DNA of 38,910 nucleotides, taken from NCBI GenBank assembly GCA_021780355.1, contig JAJXYX010000031.1:51493-90402 (forward strand), written 5' to 3'. Below are positions 8,493 to 17,500 of this stretch, in pieces. Numbering within the stretch: position 1 is the stretch's first letter; the number at the start of each line of letters is the position of its first letter. This DNA is from a bacterium. Its GTDB lineage: Bacteria; Chlamydiota; Chlamydiia; Chlamydiales; SM23-39. The notes beneath the pieces were generated by a model. The model worked only from the letters and a program-made list of their open reading frames with translations, was not told the origin of the DNA and searched no databases. A program made the translations under genes and the position numbers.

Positions 8493-10424
8493 ATGGCTTA
8501 TAATAGCGGCAGTTTTAGTTTATTTTCTCAAACTGGGTTCACGACGAGTACGCAAATTTATGGCCAATTGATTAAGCCGAAGATTTCGCCTCCAGCTGGG
8601 GTGCAGTATACCAACGTTTATGCTAGTTTTTTAGCTCCCTCGGTGCAAAATCGTGCAATTAAAAATGTCTATGGGCTCTCTGTCGGATTGACGATGAACG
8701 CTGCTAGCAAAAGAGTGGGCAATGCGTATTCCTTATTTATCCAGCCCCCTTCTGTTTCCTCGGGTACATTGACCAACGTGTACTCCCTGTATGTGACTGA
8801 TCCTGTCAATAGCGGCGGTTCAGCTTTTGGCCAGCAGTTGTATTCTGCTTATATCGGAGGGGCTACGGGGATCGGGACGGCATCTCCGAAGAATGCTTTA
8901 GATGTAGCAGGTCCTGTGGCGGTAGGGACCTATGCTGGAGTGATTCAATCTCCAGGCAATAGCGGGATGCTCGTCAGCGGCGGCGTCGCAGTAGGGACAA
9001 CGACCCCGACTTATCAATTCGATGTTGAGGGGTTGATCAATACGCTTGAAATCTTGGCTCCAGCTACAACGATCAATAACCAATCTATGTATCTTGCGCA
9101 AGGGACTGATCAGGGCTACGGCGTGGGTCTCCCTGGTACCAATTTGACGTTGAGCACCACCAACACCCTTGCATTCGACACGGCTGCAAATGTGATTGCC
9201 TCGAGCAAAGGTTTTTCTGGGGGTATTTTTGATGGCCGCTATATTTACATGGTGCCGTACAATAATGGAGCTTACTATGGTCAAATTACAAGATATGATA
9301 CGTTTGGTAATTTTTCCTCCTCTTCTAGTTATGCTGTATTTAACACAAGTGTTTTGAATGCTAATGACATTGGATTTTCGACTGCTAGTTTCGATGGCAG
9401 GTATGTGTATTTTATGTCTTATACAAACGGATCAGTTTTTACATCCCGGATCATAAGATATGATACGACGCAATACTTTACAGTGACATTTAGCTACAGC
9501 ACATTTGCTGTGGGGGCCCAGGGTGTAGTTGGGGATAAAAGAGGATATAAGAGTTCCTTTTTTGATGGGAAATATGTGTATTTTATTGCAGAGGGCCTTG
9601 AAGGGATTACCTATTTTGGCACCATTTTGCGATATGATATCTCGCAACCTTTTACGAGTGCGTCGAGTTATGTTGTGTTCGATACGACATTGGTCAACGT
9701 CAACAGTCGGGGTTTTTTCGGCGCAGCTTATGATGGCCAATATCTGTATTTGGCTCCTTACCTTCAAAGCTCTGGAGTCCCTTCCGGCCTCGTTACGCAG
9801 TTTGATACGACTCAATCTTTTTCAGTCTCTACGAGTTATCGTACATTCGATTTGACTTTAGTCAATTCTAATTGCGTAGGGTTTCAAGGAGCTGTTTTTG
9901 ATGGGAGATTTATCTACTTTTGCAATTCGAGTTTTAATTATTTAACCAGATACGACACATTTGCTTCCTTTTCCTCGAGTTCCAGTTATCAAGTCATGAA
10001 CATAGGCGTTGCCAATTCCTGGGGCGGGGGGTTTGATGGAAGATACCTCTATTTGGTAGGTCCCAGTTTGATTACCCGCTATGACTCGAGTCTTCCTTTT
10101 ACCTATGGAACAAGCTATAGCTCATTGACAATTACAAATAGCTTTTCTAGAGGAACTTGTTTTGATGGAGCCAATATGTATTTCTTTTCAGGAGCGACAA
10201 GCTCGGGAATCGTGACTAAAATGCCGGCTAATCCCGGGCCTCCTGCAACAGCTCTTGCTATTGGTTATTCCGTAGGCAACTTTACTGTGACGGGGAATTT
10301 GTCTTTGATAGGAAATACAGATGTTGTAGCGACGAGCGGAAGCGGCACATTGTGTCCTACCTTAAGTTCTGGTTTTTTAGTAGTGAATATCAATGGAACG
10401 AATCAACGTATTCCTTATTTTTAG
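8493..10424 (+). CDS. Seven-blade propeller, tail-fibre-like protein A (643 aa)
   Basis: ATG at 8493 is chosen because both paralogs start the same way (M-A/G-Y-N) and AAGG lies at 8480-8483; a TTG two codons upstream has no support. Residues 1-240 contain spaced 'NVY.L.V' strands and two 'GIGT..P...LDV.G' type motifs (GIGTASPKNALDVAG and a second, weaker copy). These motifs are common in phage tail-fibre and related trimeric proteins. From residue 246 to about 600 there are exactly seven blades with the core FDGRYIY, usually followed by a 'RYDT' strand and 'SSSSYAVF', spaced about 45-55 residues apart. This pattern fits a seven-bladed beta-propeller. The protein ends 'LVVNINGTNQRIPYF', a tail also seen in paralog C. 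No signal peptide is present. It may be a receptor-binding or adhesive head associated with the giant fibre encoded just upstream; that role is inferred from context only. Confidence 0.85.
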   Translation: MAYNSGSFSLFSQTGFTTSTQIYGQLIKPKISPPAGVQYTNVYASFLAPSVQNRAIKNVYGLSVGLTMNAASKRVGNAYSLFIQPPSVSSGTLTNVYSLYVTDPVNSGGSAFGQQLYSAYIGGATGIGTASPKNALDVAGPVAVGTYAGVIQSPGNSGMLVSGGVAVGTTTPTYQFDVEGLINTLEILAPATTINNQSMYLAQGTDQGYGVGLPGTNLTLSTTNTLAFDTAANVIASSKGFSGGIFDGRYIYMVPYNNGAYYGQITRYDTFGNFSSSSSYAVFNTSVLNANDIGFSTASFDGRYVYFMSYTNGSVFTSRIIRYDTTQYFTVTFSYSTFAVGAQGVVGDKRGYKSSFFDGKYVYFIAEGLEGITYFGTILRYDISQPFTSASSYVVFDTTLVNVNSRGFFGAAYDGQYLYLAPYLQSSGVPSGLVTQFDTTQSFSVSTSYRTFDLTLVNSNCVGFQGAVFDGRFIYFCNSSFNYLTRYDTFASFSSSSSYQVMNIGVANSWGGGFDGRYLYLVGPSLITRYDSSLPFTYGTSYSSLTITNSFSRGTCFDGANMYFFSGATSSGIVTKMPANPGPPATALAIGYSVGNFTVTGNLSLIGNTDVVATSGSGTLCPTLSSGFLVVNINGTNQRIPYF

Positions 10425-10435
10425 GGTTTTTATCT

Positions 10436-12457
10436 ATGGGTTATAATGCAAACGGTCTATCCCTGTTTAACCAAAATTCTTCGGCTGCGAATCTTTATGT
10501 TACGCACAATAATACGGTGTTTTATAGACCGCAGGCTGCTTTTGGGTGGACCTCAGCTTACGGTCAATCGATCTCTCCGCTTTTATTGACGACTTCCGCA
10601 GGGACAGTTTCTTTTGCTTATGGGCAAAAGATTTTCGGTTCGATCAGCTCAAGTTCTACGATTTCCAATGTTTATGGGCTCAATGCCAGTGTGAATATCA
10701 CAGGAGGAACTGTTTCGAGCGTTTATAGTTTATATGTTACTGCTCCAACGCAAACGGCAGGATCGATTGCTAATAATTATACAGCTTACTTTGGATTGCC
10801 CACGGTAGGTGCAAACCAAGGCGGCGTGGGCATGGGGACTACGACGCCAACGAACGCTTTAGATGTTTATGGCGGTATGTCCTTGGGCAGTTTTGCAGGG
10901 TCCCAAACGATCTCTTTTGGCATCGTCGCTGTCGGCGGCCTTGTGGCGACCACTCCTTACATGGGAGTGGGAACTCCTCATCCTACTTTTTATACAGACA
11001 TTCAAGGGACGATGCAAGCTGGTGCGGCTTATGGATGGATGCCGATGGGGATCCAACAAAAAGGCACGCTATCTCAAGGATGGAATTCTTTGGGCGGAGG
11101 CACTGTTGGCAATAGTAAACAGATCACTACTCTTTCGGTGTCTATTTATACTCCGCAGCTCATACAACCATTTGGTATTAGCTTCGGAAATAACTGGAGT
11201 TCAGCTGGATTTGATGGGCGATATGTTTATTATGCTCCTTCGCAACTTTTAAATGATACTTATCCAGGTAATTTTATTAGATATGACACCACATTACCTT
11301 TTACCGTCTCGACTAGCTATTCTTATTTTAATATGACGATCGTGAACAGCAATTGCACGAACATTTTTGGCGGTTGTTTTGACGGCAGATATATTTATAT
11401 GTGCACGTATGATACGTCTTTTTTAGTCGCTAACTATCTTTTTATAAGGTATGATACATGGTCTACCTTTAATCAAGTTTCTAGTTATTCTACTTTTGAT
11501 GTCAGGCTAGTCAATAGCAGTTTGAATATATTGATTTCTCCCATATTTGAAGGTTCTTACATTTATTTTGGATCTCTTTTAGCTACCGCAGTGGTTCGCT
11601 ATTCCATCGATTCCCCTTTTACATCCTCATCCAGTTATCAAGTTTTTTATGTTTCTAGTCTTGTGTCGGGCATGCAAAACGTTCAGACTCTAGGTTGCGA
11701 TGGGAGATACCTTTATATAACAGGACAAGGGAGTCATACGAGCAATTTTATTGTTTCGTATGATATAACAAAGGATTTTAGTTCGCTTTCTAGTTATTCT
11801 AGTTTTAGTCTTTTTAATATAAATGGGTTTTATGCTGATTTGTTTCAGGGGATGGCTTTTGATGGAAGATTTATGTATTTTGCTCCTTTAGGTAATTATT
11901 TGGGTTTTTTCAGCGGCCAGCTTTTGAGATATGATACAACCCTTCCATTTACCTCTTCGACAAGCTATGCATTTGTTGATATGCAAGGTTATCAAGGATA
12001 TAATAATACAGGTTGGCGAGGGATTTTTTTTGATGGCAGATATATATATGTTATCCCCTCTGACAACGGCTTAGCATTAGGATTGGGTGTTCTGGCGCAA
12101 TATGATACACTATTACCCTTTAGCATCACCATAGGGTTTACTTTTTTACAGTTTCCTGCAGTAAATAGTAATTTGATCTCTTTTTCAGGGGCTGTTTATG
12201 ATGGGAACTACGTTTATTTGCCGCCTAATTTTTATCAATGGATCATTCGTATTGATGCCTATCGAGGCTATCCATTATCTAGCTTATTTGCTTCGAATCA
12301 GGCATCGAATGGTTTTACTTTAGCCACGGGCATTACCAATCCGACGTTCTCGCCTACCGTGTCGGCGGGGACGATACAAATCCCGTCTCTTCCTGTTGGT
12401 TATATCATTTTGCAGTCAGCGCCGTATGTATTTCGTAAAATTCCTTATTACAATTAA
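10436..12457 (+). CDS. Seven-blade propeller, tail-fibre-like protein B (673 aa)
   Basis: The frame is open further upstream, but ATG at 10436 is preferred. It has TTAGGG at 10420-10425 overlapping the previous stop, and it gives the N-terminus 'MGYNANGLSLFNQNS' that matches the two paralogs. The N-terminal region (1-250) carries 'NVYGLNASVNI', 'SVYSLYVTAP' and a 'GMGTTTPTNALDVYG' motif. Seven propeller blades begin near residue 259 (FDGRYVYYAP) and end near 588 (YDGNYVYLPP). The third blade has FEGSYIY and the fourth CDGRYLY in place of the consensus. The last residues are 'FRKIPYYN', so the 'NGT' part of the C-terminal tail is lost but the KIP.Y end is kept. There is no signal peptide. Blades of A, B and C have diverged strongly outside the core motif, so the three may bind different ligands; that is inference. 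Confidence 0.85.
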   Translation: MGYNANGLSLFNQNSSAANLYVTHNNTVFYRPQAAFGWTSAYGQSISPLLLTTSAGTVSFAYGQKIFGSISSSSTISNVYGLNASVNITGGTVSSVYSLYVTAPTQTAGSIANNYTAYFGLPTVGANQGGVGMGTTTPTNALDVYGGMSLGSFAGSQTISFGIVAVGGLVATTPYMGVGTPHPTFYTDIQGTMQAGAAYGWMPMGIQQKGTLSQGWNSLGGGTVGNSKQITTLSVSIYTPQLIQPFGISFGNNWSSAGFDGRYVYYAPSQLLNDTYPGNFIRYDTTLPFTVSTSYSYFNMTIVNSNCTNIFGGCFDGRYIYMCTYDTSFLVANYLFIRYDTWSTFNQVSSYSTFDVRLVNSSLNILISPIFEGSYIYFGSLLATAVVRYSIDSPFTSSSSYQVFYVSSLVSGMQNVQTLGCDGRYLYITGQGSHTSNFIVSYDITKDFSSLSSYSSFSLFNINGFYADLFQGMAFDGRFMYFAPLGNYLGFFSGQLLRYDTTLPFTSSTSYAFVDMQGYQGYNNTGWRGIFFDGRYIYVIPSDNGLALGLGVLAQYDTLLPFSITIGFTFLQFPAVNSNLISFSGAVYDGNYVYLPPNFYQWIIRIDAYRGYPLSSLFASNQASNGFTLATGITNPTFSPTVSAGTIQIPSLPVGYIILQSAPYVFRKIPYYN

Positions 12458-12471
12458 ATAGTTGGTACGTT

Positions 12472-14412
12472 ATGGCATATAATGCAGGAGTTTCTACTTT
12501 ATTTAATAAACCAGTGAATACGAATTCGGCTTATGCTGACAGCATAAACCCAACATTTTCGTTTTCTGGCAGTATTAATTCTTTGTTTGGTACGTATATT
12601 GATCCCATTATTAATATCAATTCGACAGGATCGATTGTTAATTTATACTGTCAATCTGTGACTCCAACCATCAACATAGGCTCTGGAACGATTACTCAAT
12701 TGAATGCTGTCAATGTCATCGGCCCTCAGGCTTTAGCTGGGAATATCTCAAATGCCTATTCTTTATATGTCAATCCCTTTAGCGGTTCAGGAACTGTTTT
12801 GAATAATTTCACGGCGTATTTTGAAGGATCGGTCGGAATTGGCACGACCACTCCGGTGAGCGCTTTAGATGTGGCGGGAACGATGTCTGTGGGCACTTAC
12901 GCTGGAGCGATTACCTCGACGGTTTCTCAATTCGTAATTTCTGGCGCTTTGGGGATCGCTACGGCTACCCCCTCTTATCTCGTGGATGTGAATGGTATTG
13001 CTGCTGCTAGACAAATGTTCTCGCCGCAAACAACGCGTGTCAGTCAAATGGCTCAGCTCGCTTCAGGATTTGATCAGAATATCGGCGGGGGGATGCCCGG
13101 CATGAATAAAGGGATTGGTACGTTTTCATGTTCCATTTTCAGTGTTCAAACGAGTTTTCCCAGTTTGAGCGGCGGTTTTGGAAATAGGACTTATGATGGG
13201 CGATATGTTTACTTAGCTTCTGGAAATTCGGCGATTTTGACTAGATATGATACGTTTCTTCCCTTTAGTAGCAGCGTTAGCTATCAGACATTTGATGTGA
13301 GCCGTCTCATAGGTGCGTCCGTGGCTGCTGGTTCAGCGCTGGGATTTGATGGGATGTTTGTTTATCAACAAGTAGGTGTGATTTATTTTATAAAATATAA
13401 TACGTCGCTCTCTTTTACAAACACGAATAGTTATCAGGTTTTTAATTTAACGGCTTTGAATGCGAGCGTTTCAAATGCTTATGGTACATATTTTGATGGA
13501 ACTTATCTTTATATTTCTCCAAGAGGTACACCACCTTCATTGATCCGTTATAATATAAACCTCCCTTTTAGCTTATCTTCTAGTTATCAGGTATTTTTGA
13601 ATCCCCCTAGTTCCATAGGAATTCGTGGGAATAATGGGTATGGGGGAGGAACTTTTGACGGGCGATATATGTATTTTGTCCCTCAAAGCACAGCGACTGG
13701 AGCTGTTTATAATGCTATCCGTTATGATACATTTGCGACGTTCGCTGTATCTGCAAGCTATACTACCTTTAATTTGGTCTCGCTCGGAGGCAATACTCCT
13801 GTGGAGATGAACGGATTAGTATTTACCGGTAGGTATGTCTATTTTTGTCCCTTTAATGCTACAACCATTCCTGGACAATTGATACAGTATGATACAACCC
13901 TTCCTTTTACTTCTGCTTCTAGTTATGCGATTTTTAATATAACCCCCTATTATACGAGTGGAGCGTCCCCTATAGGGACTGTCTTTGATGGACGTTTTCT
14001 GTATCTTCTGATGTGGAATACGCAGACGCTAGTCCGTTATGACACCCTTCTTCCTTTTACTGCATCTACAAGCTATCTGTTTGCCAATTTAAGTCAAATT
14101 TTGTCGGCGTATACCTTTAGTGTCGGTGGAACGTTTGACGGACGTTATCTCTATCAGGCGGCTGGCTCTGCCGGGGTGTTGGTTCGTATAGATACCTACT
14201 GCGGTCCTCAAGCTACGTATCTCAATGCCTTTTCTGCTCCTCAAGGATTAACTCTCCTCAATGGAGGGAGTTTTAGTTTAGTCAATACCTCTACTTCGGG
14301 AAGCGCGATCAGCGGGACGGCGACTGTAAGCGCGGTGCCTTCGCAGGTCGCTAATTATTTAGTTGTAAATATTAACGGAACCTCTAGAAAAATTCCTTTT
14401 TATAACATGTAA
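12472..14412 (+). CDS. Seven-blade propeller, tail-fibre-like protein C (646 aa)
   Basis: This is the third tandem paralog, beginning 14 bases after B with ATG at 12472. The N-terminal region contains 'AVNVIGPQ', 'NAYSLYVNPF', 'GIGTTTPVSALDVAG' and a second, weaker copy 'GIATATPSYLVDVNG'. Seven blades run from residue 241 (YDGRYVYLAS) to about 600, the last core being FDGRYLYQAA near residue 555. One blade has FTGRYVYF and another FDGMFVYQ. The protein ends 'LVVNINGTSRKIPFYNM', almost the same as protein A. No signal peptide, transmembrane helix or catalytic motif is visible. It is the last gene of the giant-1 transcription unit, and an A/U-rich hairpin lies 8 bases after its stop. Confidence 0.85.
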   Translation: MAYNAGVSTLFNKPVNTNSAYADSINPTFSFSGSINSLFGTYIDPIININSTGSIVNLYCQSVTPTINIGSGTITQLNAVNVIGPQALAGNISNAYSLYVNPFSGSGTVLNNFTAYFEGSVGIGTTTPVSALDVAGTMSVGTYAGAITSTVSQFVISGALGIATATPSYLVDVNGIAAARQMFSPQTTRVSQMAQLASGFDQNIGGGMPGMNKGIGTFSCSIFSVQTSFPSLSGGFGNRTYDGRYVYLASGNSAILTRYDTFLPFSSSVSYQTFDVSRLIGASVAAGSALGFDGMFVYQQVGVIYFIKYNTSLSFTNTNSYQVFNLTALNASVSNAYGTYFDGTYLYISPRGTPPSLIRYNINLPFSLSSSYQVFLNPPSSIGIRGNNGYGGGTFDGRYMYFVPQSTATGAVYNAIRYDTFATFAVSASYTTFNLVSLGGNTPVEMNGLVFTGRYVYFCPFNATTIPGQLIQYDTTLPFTSASSYAIFNITPYYTSGASPIGTVFDGRFLYLLMWNTQTLVRYDTLLPFTASTSYLFANLSQILSAYTFSVGGTFDGRYLYQAAGSAGVLVRIDTYCGPQATYLNAFSAPQGLTLLNGGSFSLVNTSTSGSAISGTATVSAVPSQVANYLVVNINGTSRKIPFYNM

Positions 14413-14419
14413 TATAGAA

Positions 14420-14443
14420 AACTAAAAAACAGCTTTTTTAGTT
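14420..14443 (+). terminator. Weak terminator-like hairpin
   Basis: A perfect 10-bp stem AACTAAAAAA / TTTTTTAGTT with a CAGC loop follows the stop of propeller protein C. It has few G-C pairs and no separate U tract beyond the stem, so it may act poorly or only attenuate transcription. Confidence 0.4.
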
Positions 14444-14519
14444 ATATGGATTCTTGGTTTTATTTATGAATGTTTTGTGATATCTGTTTTTTTAATATTG
14501 TTTTGTCTTAAGGGTGTTT

Positions 14520-17500
14520 GTGCCTAATTTTAATAATTCCTGGAACTACGTTTATATTTTAAATCAAAACGGTTTGCTGCTGATTGGGGATTCTAGTTCG
14601 AATCCACAAGCTGCATTTTTGACTTCAACGGGAGCTACCCTCACTTATTCTTTGAGTCCTGGGGCGATCGACATGGAGATTAATGGTTCGGGGGGATTTT
14701 TTGGCCCTCTCCAAGTTCTTTATGGCGGCATAGGAAGGACATTTTTAACGACTTTTGGCGTCCTTTTAGGTGAAGGTTCCAATCGAGTTCATGTAACGGC
14801 TGCAGGGACCCATGGCCAGCTGCTCATTGCATCGACAACAGGCGATCCCATTTTTGCGACGCTGACATCCAGCCGAGGCTCTTTACTGATTACTGCCGGC
14901 CCCAATTCGCTCAATATTGAGGTTTCTTCATCTAATTTCACATTTCCTACGTTTTGGTCTGTTCCTATCGGCGGCACAGGGCGTACGGCGCTCACAGCTT
15001 ATGGCGTCCTCTTAGGGGAAGGGAGCAATAGCGTGCATGTCACAGCTCCTGGAACCAATGGCCAGCTTTTTTTAGGAGCGACAGCGGCGGACCCTGCTTT
15101 TCAATCAATCTCTTCGACGGGAGGCACTCTCGTTTTTACGAGAGGAAATAACACTTTAAATATCGATCTGAATGTTTCTAACATTGCGCTTTTCAACCCC
15201 TTGCAAGTCATTTATGGCGGTACGGGACGTACGATTTTGACTACTAATGGCGTGCTCCTTGGCGAAGGATCGAACCGTGTTCATGTAACGCCTTTCGGAA
15301 CGGATGGCCAGGTGCTTTTGGGTTCCTCGACTGGAGACCCTATCTTCAACACGATCGTCTCTTCTTTAGGTGCGCTCGTTTGGTCGGCAGGCCCTAATAG
15401 TTTAGGTGTAGATCTGAACATTCCTATTCCTATTCAATGGGGCGGTACGAGCCAAACGACCCTTACGACCTTTGGAGTTCTCATTGGCGAAGGTTCAAAT
15501 TCTCTTGATGTCACAGCCCCTGGAACCGATGGCCAAGTGCTTCTTGCTGCAACGGGCTCGGATCCTGCTTTTGCAACGATTACTTCGACAGGGGCTACCG
15601 TATTGATCACGCCAGGTCCTAACTCGCTGAACCTAGAGGCAGATTTTTATGGCACAACCTATTTTAATCCTTTGCTAGTAGGCAATGGAGGAACAGGACA
15701 ACAAGTTCTCTCTCCATCTGGCGTTTTACTCGGTGAAGGTTCTAACTCGATCAATGTCACAGCTCAGGGAACAGACGGTCAATTGTTGATCGGCTCGTCC
15801 ACGGGAGATCCTGCCTTTTCGACAGTGACTTCCTTTTTAGGAACATTGAGTTTTGCTTTTAGCCCCGGCAGTTTAGCGATAGATGTGAATGGTCCTTTAA
15901 TCCTTCCTTTCGGAGGCACTGCCGAGACTGTGCTGACGAGATTTGGCGTTTTACTCGGCGAAGGTTCAAATGGCGTTCAAGCGACAGCTTCGGGAACTAG
16001 CGGCCAGCTTCTGATCGCGTCTTCGACAGGAGATCCTCTTTTTGCCTCGATCACATCTTTAGCGAATACTTTAACGTTTACGTTCGGTCCCCATTCGCTC
16101 AATATCGAGGTGAATCTTTCGGAAACCACCTTGTGGAATCCTCTTCCTGTCAACAAGGGAGGTTTGGGGCAAACGGTCTTGACTGTATATGGCGTTTTGC
16201 TTGGAGAAGGATCGAGCCAGATCCACGTCGCCGCCGCTGGGACGGATGGTCAGCTCTTTTTGGGTTCGTCGACAGGAGATCCTCAATTTAATACAGTCAC
16301 ATCTTCGTTAGGAGCGTTAGCATTTTCTGCGGGTCACGGCAGTTTAAATGCAGATCTTAGAGTTCCTGTGCTTACGAGGTTCGGCGGATCTGGCGCCACG
16401 TTATTCACAACCTATGGCGTCCTCCTCGGCGAAGGGTCGAATGGCGTCCATGTAACGGCTCCAGGAACGAATGGTCAAATGCTCATCGGTTCGACGACAG
16501 GCGATCCGAGTTTTTCCTCTTTAACCTCTGTGAACCGTACCATCACGTTTACTTTTGGAGTTAACTCTCTCAATGTGGAAGCGAATGTGTATGGCCATAC
16601 GTTTTTTAATCCTTTGCAGGTGAGTTTTGGCGGTACGGGAGAAACTCTTTTAACCCTCTACGGTGTCTTGCTAGGGTCTGGATCTAAAGGAGTCAATGTC
16701 ACGGCCTTTGGTACAGACGGTCAGCTTTTTATCGGTTCCTCTACAGGCTCTCCTCAATTTAATACGTTGACATCTTCTTTATCGACGATTTTGTTGGCTC
16801 CTGGCCACAGCAGTTTAAATCTCGATCTCAATGGGGTTTTACCTATCAATTGGGGCGGAACCGCCCGGACTTTGTTGACAGCTTTTGGGGTGCTTTTTGG
16901 GGAAGGTTCTAGTAGTGTGAATGCTGCGGCTCCGGGGACAAGTGGGCAAACGCTCATCGCTTCGACAGGCAGCGATCCAAAATGGATGAATATCACCTCA
17001 ACGGGCGGGACCTTGACGTTTACCTATGGAGTAGGATCGCTGAATATGGAGGCGATTTTTACGCCGAGCACGTTTTTTAATCCTTTGCTTGTCGGCAATG
17101 GAGGAACTGGTCTTACGCTTCTTACTCTCTATGGCGTCCTTTTAGGCGAGGGATCGAATAATATTGGTCAGACGGCTGCTGGTACAAATGGCCAGGTGCT
17201 GATGGCTGCGACAGGGGCTAATCCAAAATTTTCGACGATATCTTCTAGCAAACAAACGCTAGTTTTTATGCCAGGGCCCAATTTTTTGAATATGGATGTG
17301 GTGAGCACTCCGACATCGTTTCAAACGAATAGCGGTACCGCCTCGCCTCTAGGAGGTTTGCTGAATCTATTTAGCAGCTCGCCGCTTTCAACGGCGGGCT
17401 CAGCCTCTACACTCACGATCCAGCTGGGCGTAGCTCCTGCGGCCAATGGCGGCACAGGATTGACTCTTCTCACAAGATATGGAGTGCTCATTGGGGAGGG

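Noticed and set aside
10352-10435. Upstream extension of propeller protein B to an earlier start
   Set aside because: It overlaps the preceding gene by 73 bases, lacks an RBS, and spoils the conserved M-G/A-Y-N start of the paralogs.
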